Translations under genes and position numbers: made by a program | DNA from: Hofstenia miamia | Lineage: Eukaryota > Xenacoelomorpha > Acoela > Hofsteniidae | DNA length: 64,000 bases | Assembly: GCA_900660155.1 (NCBI GenBank) | Contig: CABFPE010000316.1 | Location: 455,743 to 519,742, forward strand | Direction of reading: 5' to 3' | Part shown: one piece after another, positions 24,117 to 36,059 of the stretch | Layout of the letters: each line of letters begins with the position of its first letter | Position numbering within the stretch: position 1 is the stretch's first letter | Notes under the pieces: model-generated | What the model was told of the DNA's origin: nothing | What the model saw: the letters and a program-made list of their open reading frames with translations, nothing else | The model's database searches: none

Positions 24117-24327
24117 GGCAATCATGCTATTTTCGGGAGTTAATGATATCATATGGACCAATATGTGGGAGCAAAATTATCACTACTATGACGTAATGAA
24201 AAAAAGTGTGGAGATCGTCACTATGATGCACATTGGAAAGAATGATCCTGGCAACATATCAGAGCAAGAAGTAGTGGATAACATCAGCTTTTTCTATAAA
24301 GATGTAGCGAACACATGCAGCCTATGA
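24117..24327 (+). pseudogene. Partial ORF with GxND motif (SGNH-like?)
   Basis: A frame open from the gap edge to a stop at 24327 (about 70 residues). It has HIGKNDPGNISEQEVVDNIS, which resembles the GxND block of SGNH/GDSL hydrolases and the esterase-like modules found in some LINE ORF1 proteins. The orientation is opposite to the LINE on the other side of the gap. The family is not certain. A single N at 24343 follows. Confidence 0.35.
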
Positions 24328-24379
24328 AAGGTCTTTGCCTTCNGACGTCAGTAAAACACCCCCCGGCAATATCCACGAC

Positions 24380-24465
24380 GCCTCAGGTCAAAGGCCAACC
24401 CTCTCGACCAATCAGAAAAAAGTGTAACAGACTTCTACCCACCTCTCGACCAATCAGAAAAAAGT
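24380..24465. repeat. Two direct copies of a CCAAT-containing 22-mer
   Basis: CTCTCGACCAATCAGAAAAA occurs twice about 45 bp apart beside the hAT fragment end. Could be remnant subterminal repeats of an element. Confidence 0.6.
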
Positions 24466-25633
24466 GGCACAAAACGGAAGTCTCTTAATACTACTGTCTT
24501 GAACTACGTCTTCAGAGTCAAAGAAATTGTTATCAAAGTGTATATGGCTAAATACCTCGTAGTTCAAGTTGTTCCTTAATCGAGACCAATGCTTTGCGAG
24601 GTTCTGCAATTGGAAACATAATACATCCCACGTAGCATTATTGTTAAAGGGAAGTAAGACACTACTAAACTTTCCCATTAAGTCTCTATACAACTCTGAA
24701 TGAACTTCAAATCTATCCTGCATGCTTTGAATTGCAGTATCCAATATTCTGTTATGAACATTGACAGTAAATCTAAATAAAGAATCAGTAATGGGTTTAT
24801 CAATGGCTTGTTCTCCCGGCATTGTCTTCTTCCTCATTACACCCCTTTGAATAAGCTTAATTTAATTTAAAGTTGATGATACTAATTGGTGTGTTTTCAA
24901 CAAATCCATGACGCTTTTCTGCAGATACTTTGATAACAGTGTTGTATTTTCAAACAGTCTGAGATATATAAAAGCTGTCATGATAATTACATATTTTAGC
25001 AAGTGCAACTTATGAGCTTTGGCATTTGCTCTGACTTCTGGCTTAAAGTTTCTTGAGTTTTCAACTATATTTAAAACTAGCACGACGACAGGAAATTCAC
25101 GCACACACACACACGCACTCACACACACTACTATTGTCAAAAGTTCCAAATATCTTACGCAGTGCAACATGTTTTGACCAAAATCTTGTATTCCCAATCT
25201 GTTGAATCTTAACATGATGTCTCTGTAAGTATTTCTCCAATACATCAGTTCTTTGGTAGGATTCCCGAAAAAAAACTGCAATGCCATTAATCAGTGTGAA
25301 TAGTGAGGCAGAAGCAAAATTATCACCAGTTACGTCAGCAATCACAAGATTGAGTACATGAGCGCAACCCCATACATGAATATGCTGAGGCAATTTATCC
25401 TTCAAATACGCTGCTAGACCTTCATGTTCACCTTGCAAGTTAGCGGCGCCATCTGTGCAATCTGAAACACATTTCCTAACATCCAAACCATGGTTCAGAA
25501 GCACCTTTAGTAGAAGAGTATTAAAATCCTGGCCAGTTGACTCCTGTACTCGCACAACAGCAATGAGTTTTTCCTTAACAAGGTTGCCATTCAGATATCG
25601 TACCACAATAGTACATTGGTCTTTCTGAGATAT
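24454..25633 (-). pseudogene. hAT transposase fragment (ZMYM-like clade), type 1
   Basis: Reading from 25633: ISQKDQCTIVVRYLNGNLV, then CTDGAANLQGEHEGL with the second catalytic Asp, then HVWGCAHVLNLVIAD (the C-x2-H-LNL motif of hAT), then the helical insertion domain, and finally RKTMPGEQAIDKP and FRFTVNVHNRILD blocks typical of the ZMYM1-like hAT clade. Three frames are needed. A (CA)n run at 25105-25130 expands the frame into CVCVCV. The N-terminal zinc finger, first Asp and the C-terminal dimerisation region are missing; the upstream side is cut exactly by LTR-like copy 2. This is a different hAT lineage from the one at 49-52 kb. Confidence 0.85.
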
Positions 25634-26896
25634 TGTAATATCGCTACCCAGGTGAAACTAACACTTAATAACTCGATAATATACTTAGATAATTAACAAG
25701 AGATCAGCATCAGCCCTCACGGGGTAAGTATTATCTGAAGTTCCTCTTCTTTCCTTTAATTGTGTATAATACATTGCCTTAGCAGACGTTTTAGTAACAA
25801 TTATAACACAGTATTGTTTAGATACTCCATCGATAGAAGAGGGTTGAAATCTCTGGGCGCACTTGCCCGACGCCAAGTCATTGAGATCATAACAGGCTCG
25901 ACAGAAACTATCCACCACTCCATCCTTGTACGTAGTTAAAGATCCCATCCATTGTGATTCCATCTCAGCTCAGTCTCACGAAATCATATTTGTTATGTGT
26001 GCCTTATTTAGTGAAATAAACTACGAACACAACTCGACTTAGTGCTCAAGCTCAATTCGTGTATTGTCAGTAGTTTGAATATACAGACACTAGCTGCTAT
26101 TACGTAAAAACTCTAACTATCAAATATAGAGCAGCTTCCTACATATAATAATTTAGTACGATACAACACATAAACTATAAACTACTGACAAGCTAAAATT
26201 AAGACACAACGCTAGCTACTAAAAACTATATACAAACGCTAGCTACAAACTACGATTAAAATAACAATAATATCGGTCACATTATCGGTCACATTATTTG
26301 TCAGAATTTGGATCTAAAATTCGGTATAATAATAATTACCTACGATGGCAAAAACGCCTTGATTGCATTTGTTACTACATGCCAAGGAACGAATCGAGTG
26401 CAAGCTAAACGGATGTAAAAACCCTTACACCTATCCATACCTTAGCTGCAATACAACAATCGAGCGCGATACCCATTAATCATTCCTTCGCTAATAGCAC
26501 TACGATTGTTGCATACAGAAACCGTTTAGCTTTGCATTATTAAATAATCAAACCGTAATAATCAAGAGAAAATATAACGAGGTTAATGTTCATCAAATTC
26601 ACAGCTCGTAGTTCCTATTTATACAAAATTCATTAAAACATATTTACCTATTATTGATGTCAAACAAGTACCAGTCGCCTTAATTTCAATTTGGGTTTTC
26701 CCACGCTAAATATTTCTGCGTACCGCGTGGCTTTGCAGAACTGTGTGCAGGCGATTCGTCTACACTTAATTTTGCCAAACCTTTTCGGCGACTAATACTT
26801 GCCGTAATTACACTGTCAAAATTACTAAACGCATTTTCCAAGAATTAATAGAAATCATATATAGAGTTTTAGTTAATCTTCTTGGATGATGCTACA
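25634..26896. repeat. LTR-like repeat, copy 2 (1263 bp)
   Basis: Same ends, length and orientation as copy 1. Flanked left by the hAT fragment and right by a TA-rich microsatellite. Because the sequence between copies 1 and 2 is LINE and hAT rather than retroviral genes, I read them as two separate solo insertions rather than the LTRs of one element. Confidence 0.75.
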
Positions 26897-28206
26897 GTAT
26901 ATATACATATATATATATGTATATATATTGCATTTTGCTTGGTGCATTACGTACATGGGCTTACAATTTTTGACCCATATTGATTCAGTCAAATCTTTCA
27001 AAGTTATGATGTTCCAATTGTAATAACCATTTTTTAGCAGAACACTTGAATGGAAATTTATTGCTCTGAATCTTTCAGCATTTTTTATTCATATCATAAG
27101 CATGAGAATGTAACAGAATCCAGCATTTGATTCTGGAAAAGTTGGAAGGATTATGCGTTGCCAAAACACTTAAATTAGGGAAAAACCGAAATTGCAACTG
27201 CACAGGTCAAGTAAAATTTAACACTGAGTTAGTATTTGCTAGCTATTATTTTACTGAAAACAATTTCTCAATAACTGATTGAGTGATTTTTAGATATTCT
27301 AGAATATTCTTAGTGAAACTAAATTAGTAATTCCTTTTGTTTGCAGATCCACACTTATTTGTTGTACGATATTCAGCAAATTTACTGCCGTTCATATTAA
27401 ACTTAAAAATTTGCTTTTTCTTTGGTGTTAATTACCAAATATTTTTGAAAATGTAATTTACCTAAGTAGCAGAATCAGATAGCATCAGTGAAACAACAAT
27501 TATAAGAAAACCTTAAAATACATAAAAGAACTTCACCTTTCAAAATTATCCAAAATTAATTACATCATATCACTAAAATAACCTAGTGTAATCTAATGAT
27601 GCCAGTACAAAGTATGAATATCAATATTTTTTCAATATTCAGAATATCAACACCCATTCGCGGCTCCCATTCACAGCCCCGCATTTAGTGGGTTAGGCTC
27701 TTAAACCTATCATATGTGTTGTACGCATAAGAAATGACTTTACAGTACAGTAATACACTATAAGTCATTATGCTATGCGGTGTTACTGTCCCCTGTACTT
27801 AACATTTTTTTATTAAAATATTGTTGCAGTACAAAATTATCATTACTATATTAGTGAAATGCATAACTGAATCCAATATTCCAACATTGTTACTATATTA
27901 TTACTATATTAATGAGTAAGATTGTCTTTAGAAAGTGTTTGGGAGCATTTAGGGAAGTGATCCAAATTCAATACGTTAACAACACCGTTAACAAATGGTG
28001 TTTTACGTTAACATGAATGTAAACCAAATCGTTAACTTACACTAAAAATAAATTCGCTAAAGATAAAGTTTACGTTAAAGGCGTGTTTTTTCCGCAAATG
28101 TTATTACAAATAACTTTGACACATTTAGGTTCTGCAAATTTCTTCAAATATATCTATGCAAATAAATTTATTAAGCGTATGCAGACATTTGAAGCTAGAA
28201 TTGTTN
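26897..28206. other. Non-coding stretch with GTTAAC cluster
   Basis: No gene. At 27975-28036 four GTTAAC palindromes occur within 62 bp, with AACACC...GGTGTT forming a short hairpin around one of them; this may be a transposon end. An N at 28206 joins this to the next repeat. Confidence 0.5.
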
Positions 28207-28414
28207 TTGGGTTTTCCCACACTAAATATTTCTGCGTAACTCGTGGCTATGCAGAACTGTGTGCAGGCGATTCGTCTACACTTAATTTTGCCAAACCTTT
28301 TCGGCGACTAATACTTGCCGTAATTACACTGTCAAAATTACTAAACGCATTTTCCAAGAATTAATAGAAATCATTGATAGAGTTTTGGTTTATCTTCTTG
28401 GATGATGCTACATT
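28207..28414. repeat. LTR-like repeat, partial third copy
   Basis: Matches the last 208 bp of the 1263-bp repeat, including the terminal GGATGATGCTACA, with several differences from copies 1 and 2. The left side is cut at the single-N join. Confidence 0.8.
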
Positions 28415-29219
28415 ATATCACATTTTCAGGTAAATCAAATTTCTAAAGCATATATAAAAATATAATGTATTGAAACTTACAAGTACTGCTTAATATTTTG
28501 TATACCACAAACTGTATTGCAATACAAGTAAGATTCTTTTCAGCCTTACAAAACTTTCACGTTGTACTATTGAATGGTTTTGGAACTCATGTAAATTGGA
28601 CAAAGAATAAATAGTATTCTAGTAAATGCTAGTTTATTTAAATTAAAATAATGTTGAGAACAGGGCAATAAAGGGAGTCACGATCACAACGTCAAGAACC
28701 CTTTCCTCTGGACCCGACTCTCATTTATATGTGTTTATTTAAAATGAAATCAAAAGTGGTATGTATTAGAATTTTTATAGAATCCGATAGAGAACGGTGG
28801 AATTGCAGACATGTTGTTGAACTCAAAATCATTTTGCGTAATGCTCTCTAAAATTCCTGCAATTAAGTAAATTCCATTTGCATTGAAATGTTGGTGTAGA
28901 TCAAAATTTCGCAGTTATGAAGTTTTGCATTATAGAAAAGTGAATAAAGGCTAGAAATACATAATTTCGAAGATTTATTGTGCATAATGAAAACTTTCAG
29001 CAGTTCAGAACTGGTCACTAATTAATTTTCTTGCAAATACATAATGCTGTTTGGAATGTGAGGCGAAGAGTTCTAAATTTGTGAAGTGCGAATTTATTTG
29101 GAAGATCTAACACTAACCATCAGCATTTAAGTGTAAGTTATTAGAGCTTTGTTATGCGTCACACTCTTATTATTAACTAATTAACTAATTATTTACTGAA
29201 CTGAAACTCAATTGAATTT

Positions 29220-29254
<35 letters not shown>

Positions 29255-31369
29255 GGGCTTTGGATACAAAATTTTAAAATATCCATAAGGCGCTGAATAC
29301 AAAAAAAATATATACGGGCACAAGATACTATGGCAGAGGGTGCTGGATACGTGTCAAAAAAAAATTTACAAGAAATTGGCGAATCCTGTTTTTTGAAGGA
29401 GGCTCTTTGGATAATGAATCGATTATTCTACCATTGAATGCTGCCTGGAATTCATCCCTGCTCTGTCGAATAAAGAATGAAGCACAAATATCAAATTTTC
29501 TTGTAAATAGATCTTTATTCACATTTCATAATTCAATTTTTCTATAAAATATTAATTCTAAATCAAAATTGTTTATTATTGAAGGTTTATATACTTTTAG
29601 TTTATTAAGTTTTCGGATTACACATTTTTAGGAAAAAAGCTTTCATTCCAGGGTGGTAAAGACATCCGTGATATCTGCCGCAGAACCATGAGTGCATTCC
29701 TCACCCACGACTTTGAATGCGATTTTAGAGAGTGTTTAGATTTCCAATATTAGAAATTTTAGTAATCCTCTCCTAATAGCTACAGAAAATGGAACATTAA
29801 TTTTCTGAAATTGAAGTAGGCCATGCAATTTTCTCATCATATTTTCAATGTCCTGGTGCATTTAATGAATAAATCTATTCCTAAGCCATTTATCACGCTT
29901 GTCGTGGGACAGCGTTTTTCAGTCCCTTTCCCATCATATCCCACGTCAGACTTGTCGCATCCCATCTCATCCTACGTCCTACTACAACCCTGTTAGATAC
30001 CGATATTAAAATTATAGCACATTATCATTATATTTAAAGATAGGAAATAAAAATATGAATTTTTCAAAATTTTGTTTTAGGCTGACAAGACCATTTGATA
30101 CAAAAGTGCCGAAATATTCTGAAAAAAAAGATGTTGTATAACAATGAAAAAGCGGGTGTTTAAAACATTACATGGTATTTTCATTTTCATGTAATCCTGT
30201 ATAAACATACATTCAGACAGAAAATTTCAACAAAATATAGTTCCACGACTGGTCCCATGGGACAAGTGGGAAAGCTTTCTTTATCCCACCCCATCCAACA
30301 TCCCATGGGGTGGCCCACGTCCTAACCCTGCTTTTTATGTTTTCTTCCTTAGAAATTTTAACTGTGTATTCTTCATTTTGTGAAAGTTTAGTCTAGTGTT
30401 GAATGCGATTTAATTAATAGTTTTACAAATGATTCACTGAAATTATTTATCTCCCACAGGACCAAGACTATGACAGATAACAATTATATGCCCGATCATT
30501 TTAATGCTCGGAGCCGTCCTTGCTTTTGCTCTCCAGGCATGGGCCACCTGACGGACCCAAGCATGCTCGCAAAAGTCCCGCGTCCCGACCCTACCTATTT
30601 AACGTGACACGTAGCTCGACCTGACCTATGAAAATATTGGAAATAAACTGACTCAATATACGAAATGGAATAATTAAATATCTAAAGGATTAAATTGTAT
30701 ACAACATGTTTGCGGGTTTGACCACGGCAAGTGGGAAGCCAAAAAGTTCCAGCAGCAAAACACAATTTAAAATGCATTCAAAATTGTATTATGATTTGAT
30801 CAACTTGAGAAAGATACAGGCTTAAAGTTGAGATTTGAACCAAGTAAGTGCAAACTCTTTTGATAGATATGATCCAATCATAAACGCACCAATGGCTTAA
30901 AATTGAGATATGCAAGGATCGAAGTGACAAATTTTAAATTTCCAAAGGAATATGTATGATTGTCAAGAAGATACGCTTATAAAATTGCACCTTCATATAT
31001 TGTTGTGAAATCCCACTTGATATTCATAAAGGTAATATATTTCTAGTATTGTAAATTCACCACAAAAACATGAAAAACTAGAAAAATAATACTAACTTCA
31101 TTTCCAATGGTCCATTTAAAAAGCAGATATGGTAAATGAAGAAACCAAATTATCATCGAACTGAAGGTATTGATGATGTTTAATATTTTCTATTGTTTTA
31201 CATTACAACCTCATTGTAATTTTATAGGAATTAAAATGAAACAAATACATACATAGATACATGAATACATAATGCAGGAATTGCCATAATTACTCTTGTA
31301 TAAATTCACATTCAAACACTCGCTTTGTGAAGTTTCATAGACAATTTGCTATTTGCAATGTGTTTAAAG
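28415..31369. other. Non-coding stretch with microsatellite and less AT-rich islands
   Basis: No gene recognised. (TA)n at about 29222-29252 is followed by ATACGGGCTTTGGATAC, and ATACGGGCACAAGATAC recurs near 29313. 29930-29992 and 30245-30331 both end in CGTCCTA followed by ACCCTG in the same orientation and are rich in CCCA(T)/TGGG motifs, as in some hAT MITE ends. 30505-30630 is a GC-richer island of unknown nature. Confidence 0.45.
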
Positions 31370-31485
31370 AAATTCGTTTTAAGCTCTTGTATGAACAATA
31401 TGAAGATTACTTATAAATATAATTATATAAAATTATATTTATAAATAATCTTCATATTGTTCATTCAAGAGCTTAAAACGAAATT
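31370..31485. repeat. 116-bp near-perfect fold-back
   Basis: Arms of 55 bp (31370-31424 and 31431-31485) are reverse complements apart from two mismatches and one single-base indel, with a 6-base loop. The arms include GTTTTAAGCTCTTG and AACAATATGAAGATTA. Transcription in either direction would give a long hairpin. It could be a foldback MITE or a hairpin small-RNA source; no flanking duplication was found. Confidence 0.9.
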
Positions 31486-31783
31486 TTTACAAATCAAAAA
31501 CTTTATTTAAGATCCATGCATAAAGGTTTTCAATCAGTTCAAGATATTCAAAATATGCTGTCATGTAGCACAAATTAATTCCTTCAAAATCAAAAATTTC
31601 AATGGAAACAGTATGATTGGATTATCTCCAGGTCAAATAAAAATGTGTGAAAAAGTGATATTTTAACAAGAAATTTGAAGATTGGCATAGCTAATTATGC
31701 TACATTTGGAGACGTTAACATACCAGCAATGCTAATATACTAGAAATTATCAATGAAAATATACTTACCAATTTTATAAAATT
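31486..31783. other. Non-coding stretch between the fold-back and the tandem units
   Basis: No feature seen. Confidence 0.5.
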
Positions 31784-32342
31784 TTCGGTAATTATTTCTG
31801 ATAACTTGACTAATTTTTTTCTGTGGTTATCCAATAAACTAACCTGAATTAAAATAACTTTTATGAATAAAATATATATGATTATATTATAAATATATAT
31901 ATATATATATTCATATATATATATATATATATAATTATATTATAACCTTATGGGAATCATATATATATATATAGATATATAGTATATTATATATATATAT
32001 ATATATAACTATATTATAACCTATTGGGAATCATATTAGCTTTCTGAACAATTTGAAATCCAACGGTTCTCTTTTTAATCAGATTATTAGTAAATCTTTT
32101 CAAGATCACATTGTTTTAATCTTAAAGAAGAACCTATTTGGCTGATGATAATGATTCCATTAACAAGGGAAGGCTGAAAGTAAAAGAATATTTTTATTGA
32201 TTTTCTTAACATATTTTAATATATCATAAGTATGTAACAATTTCAAATGAATCAAGTGCGAAGTGCCTCATGTAATAATGGCATGGGATAGAACTGCACT
32301 AAAAAAATTTTTATAAAATGGCTTTAATGCAGGATTGAAAAT
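31784..32342 (+). repeat. Tandem unit 1 upstream of the receptor gene
   Basis: Begins TTCGGTAATTATTTCTGATA and contains long TA tracts. Outside those tracts it is practically identical to unit 2, from which it is separated by a single N. The identity and the N make an assembly duplication likely. Confidence 0.8.
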
Positions 32343-32343
32343 N

Positions 32344-32463
32344 TTCGGTAATTATTTCTGATAACTTGACTAATTTTTTTCTGTGGGTATCCAATAAACT
32401 AACCTGAATTAAAATAACTTTTATGAATAAAATATATATGATTATATATATATATATATATAG

Positions 32464-32503
<40 letters not shown>

Positions 32504-32837
32504 CTATATTATAACCTATTGGGAATCATATTAGCTTTCTGAACAATTTGAAATCCAACGGTTCTCTTTTTAATCAGATTATTAGTAAATCTTTTCAAGA
32601 TCACATTGTTTTAATCTTAAAGAAGAACCTATTTGGCTGATGATAATGATTCCATTAACAAGGGAAGGCTGAAAGTAAAAGAATATTTTTATTGATTTTC
32701 TTAACATATTTTAATATATCATAAGTATGTAACAATTTCAAATGAATCAAGTGCGAAGTGCCTCATGTAATAATGGCATGGGATAGAACTGCACTAAAAA
32801 AATTTTTATAAAATGGCTTTAATGCAGGATTGAAAAT
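32344..32837 (+). repeat. Tandem unit 2 upstream of the receptor gene
   Basis: Same sequence as unit 1 with a shorter TA region; it runs on into the region ahead of the receptor pseudogene. A third, diverged relative (CAATAAGCTAACCTGAAT onward) lies at about 33127-33420, ahead of the intact receptor, so real tandem duplication also took place. Confidence 0.75.
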
Positions 32838-33010
32838 TTTCATACTAAAAACACATGTAAATGTTAGTTCCAATTTTATTATTTAGACACTCTGATATTA
32901 CAAAACTTAATTTTATAATATTTATGCATATAGACGGTTTGAATAATTGGTTTACTTTTTTACATATAGAGAAATTGATTCAATTTTGTCAGTGTAATAT
33001 TTAATAAAGA

Positions 33011-33127
33011 ATGTTGCATATGATAGAAGTGTGTTTACCAATTCCTTTGGTGCTTGGTGTTTTTGGTAATCTTCTGGTTCTATATATTTTCATGAAGAAG
33101 AAAGACAAATATAATTCATTTTTTTGA
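33011..33127 (+). pseudogene. Broken tandem copy of the receptor (first membrane segment only)
   Basis: Reads MLHMIEVCLPIPLVLGVFGN then LLVLYIFMKKKDKYNSFF and a stop; it lines up residue for residue with the first 36 residues of the intact receptor 580 bp downstream, including GN and the KKKDK loop. The 5' flank is shared too (CACTCTGATATTACAAA and GAAATTGATTCAATTTT in both). After the stop, sequence similarity to the receptor ends. A remnant of an unequal tandem duplication. Confidence 0.9.
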
Positions 33128-33590
33128 TGTAGTTATTCAATAAGCTAACCTGAATGCATATAATTATTGTGAAGAAAATGTATATTTTACAGTAAGATTG
33201 TGAAACTAGGAATTTATTGACATCCCTAAAATTTCAGTGAAATGGTGAAATTGCTATTTCACTTAACAACTTCATGAAACAACTAAGTTTGAAGAATTGG
33301 GGTTAGGATTCGTATTTTTTCAATAAATACATGAAGTATCTAAGTATTTTAATGTTTTTATGAAATTCTATAGAATGGCTTAAGCACAAAACTGGAAACT
33401 TTCATGCTAGAAGACGCCTTGCAAATAATAGTAAAAACTTCATTATTTTTCTGTCTAGGCACTCTGATATTACAAACATAATGCTAAATTGTTTGTGTAT
33501 AATTTATTGGATAAATTTGTTTAACTGTTTACATATACGGAAATTGATTCAATTTTTTCAGTGTAATACGTAATGCATGAATAGGAGATA

Positions 33591-34472
33591 ATGCTTATCA
33601 TGGAAATTTGTTTAGCAATTGCTTGGGCGTTTGGTGTTTTAGGTAATCTTCTGATTCTGTATATGTTCGTGAAGAAGAAAGACAAATTAAGTTCATTTAC
33701 ATTTTTCATCATACCAACTGGATTGACTGGTTTACTATTCAACCTTACTATAATGCCCTACGAAGTGTACTTATGCTATGGGAAGGCCTTTGTTGATTTT
33801 CGGCTTGTTTTTAATGGTTACCATTTCTTCTATCTTTTCGCTATCGAACTTTATTTTTTTGTAGTAGTCGAAAGAATTTGCTGGTTTACTGAAAAATTTT
33901 GCATCCAGCAGAAGAAATTAAGAAAATCGGTTTGGCTATTTTTCATTGCATTATCATGTAACATCCCATTTGTTATTTTCCCTGACTATGATTTTGAGTT
34001 TGACGGTGTGAGATATTACATGCATGATTTAATTACAATTTTCACATTTCTGTTTGGAACTTTGGTAGTTGTTCTCAATGCTTACTTGATATGGCTTGTT
34101 AGAAAAATGGATTACGAAAAAAAGCATTCACTCAACACACTTACTGCAAAGCATGTGAAATTTGCAGAAGATCGGAAAATGATAGTAACTTTAATTGTGA
34201 TTTCATTTGTTGCATGTGGTTTGTCATGCGTACAATTAGTTAAATTTTCCCGTTGTGAGAACATTGAGAACATACATCATCTTCTAATTTGCCTTTTATT
34301 TTTACTTATTCCACTTGTCATAGTTGTATTTAACTTTTGCATCAACCCTTTCATCTATGCAATCATTTTGATTTCGTTTCGCGATGTTCTCCAATGCCTT
34401 TTCATCAAGAAAACACCTTCTAATGAAGAATTATATCAAGAGGATGAGCAAATTTCAGAGTCATGTACATGA
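33591..34472 (+). CDS. Rhodopsin-like seven-transmembrane receptor, intronless, divergent
   Basis: 293 residues with seven hydrophobic segments. GN at 18-19 is the class A TM1 motif; ERI at 94-96 replaces DRY at the end of TM3; NPFIY near 266-270 in TM7 is the NPxxY motif, followed by the amphipathic helix SFRDVLQCLFIKK and a short acidic tail. Missing are the usual TM2 Asp, the TM6 CWxP motif and the conserved TM3/extracellular-loop cysteine pair, so ligand class cannot be told. The protein sits in the plasma membrane and presumably couples to G proteins. The start at 33591 is supported by the aligned start of the broken copy upstream. It is short for the class but complete, with no stop or shift. 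Intronless receptors in tandem arrays are common in cnidarians and other invertebrates. It is the only convincing host gene in the window. Confidence 0.88.
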   Translation: MLIMEICLAIAWAFGVLGNLLILYMFVKKKDKLSSFTFFIIPTGLTGLLFNLTIMPYEVYLCYGKAFVDFRLVFNGYHFFYLFAIELYFFVVVERICWFTEKFCIQQKKLRKSVWLFFIALSCNIPFVIFPDYDFEFDGVRYYMHDLITIFTFLFGTLVVVLNAYLIWLVRKMDYEKKHSLNTLTAKHVKFAEDRKMIVTLIVISFVACGLSCVQLVKFSRCENIENIHHLLICLLFLLIPLVIVVFNFCINPFIYAIILISFRDVLQCLFIKKTPSNEELYQEDEQISESCT

Positions 34473-36059
34473 TAAAAGCTCTCACCATAATTGAATTCTT
34501 CTTTTCGATTTTGTGTTTCTGTAATGATGAACACTTTTCAAGATAACTGAATTATATTTTTTATTTTAATGCAGTGCTTAAAATAGTATTTTTATTTGTG
34601 TAAATATGATTGTGCTCATTTCTGTAAACGATTCAGCCCACATTGCCCATGGCACGCACTATTATGATCACAACTACCCAGTTTAGAAAAAAATATCAAT
34701 CTTAGTACGTCTTATTACTATTCTATAATTATCTTAGTACTTATGTATTAGGCACTTTATCATTTTGTGTAGTAGTGGTGCATGCATAATTAAAATTTTT
34801 CTTTACACTGAAATAACCACAAAATAGAAACCATACTAGGTTACTGTAAATGTTTGCAGCAATTCAAGGGGATATAGAAAATTGTTAATACAATCAGAAC
34901 TATGACTTGATGAATCTGAACTATAATAAATTATTCTTTTACATTGCAAATGAAACAGTATATTGCAAATCTTTATTATGTACTAAAATGAAAATATGTG
35001 TGTGGCACAATTCAATGACTTTATATACATATACACAATAAATCAGAGTTTATAAAAATTATAATTCAACATTTCCTACTCTCATTGCGATTTCCAATCA
35101 TCACATTCATATTGGTAAATCATACAGATGAAACAAATTTTTTAGAGGATAAGATCTTTATTCTTGAAGATTCTTGAAAATGGTTAAAAATTGTTAGTCA
35201 ATTGGCTTACATTTGATTTAAAAAATGGCAATTAATTGGTTAAAACTGGTTTTTGACTAGATTGAACCAAGAATTATTTCATGACGGTTTTGTTTATAAA
35301 ATAACAGTAAATTTTTGGTTAAAAAATTAGGCGTTTTTAAAAATATTGGTGAAACAAATAAATCAATTACATCACGAGTAACACGCCGACTCTTTCGAAG
35401 CTCTGCCTTTAATTCTTTAGTAGCAGAAACTAAGGAATTTATGCTTTGGAGTTAGTTGTAATTGCTGCAAGCAATTTTTCGTCAAAGCATCTTGAGTTCT
35501 AAAGGAATAATTTATGGCATAATACATTATTTAGAGAAAACGTGGTACATGAGCTCGCGTACATCAACCTAAATTTGAGGAAATATCTAAAAAACCTTAA
35601 TAGAAATACGTTATCCACTGTGTCGTTGAGTCTGCTAATATGGAGACTGGAATTTGCTAATATCCAAAAAGCCCTCCAGTTTAATACGCTTAAAACATAT
35701 ATAAATAAAATTATTTCACACTAGCGCAAACTAGCTTGGCATTATACATCCCAAGATTTATGTTGTCACCAACATCAAGCGAGATTTTGGGCCATGTTTG
35801 AATTTGTTTTGTCTGCATCAAAAATGCAAAGAATGCAGAGGATGAAGTCATTTCAATAAAAGCAATTATAATTGCATGAAAAATAATTTTGTATTAAAAA
35901 TATGAGTATGTTAATAATAATATTTTAACAAAACCAAATTTCAAAAAGAATAATAAATAGTTAAAAGTCATATTTCAGTCATGGTAAACAATTTCAAAGC
36001 GAATCTATCAAGAATCATCACAGTAGATTGTTGGAATATAATGCATCGATTTGTTATTG
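34473..36059. other. Non-coding stretch downstream of the receptor
   Basis: AT-rich, with several AATAAA-like signals (for example near 35037) that could end the receptor transcript. No other gene seen. Confidence 0.5.

Noticed and set aside
23016-24327. Long ORFs across the 23117-24116 gap on both strands
   Set aside because: They consist mostly of undefined bases and are artefacts of the N run.
21131-26896. One LTR retrotransposon with LTRs at 21131-22393 and 25634-26896
   Set aside because: The sequence between is LINE ORF1/endonuclease and a hAT transposase fragment, with no primer-binding site or polypurine tract at the inner edges and no matching duplication outside. Part is hidden by the gap, so it is not fully excluded.
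33521-33742. Minus-strand ORF across the receptor start
   Set aside because: Overlaps the clearly coding receptor; a shadow frame.
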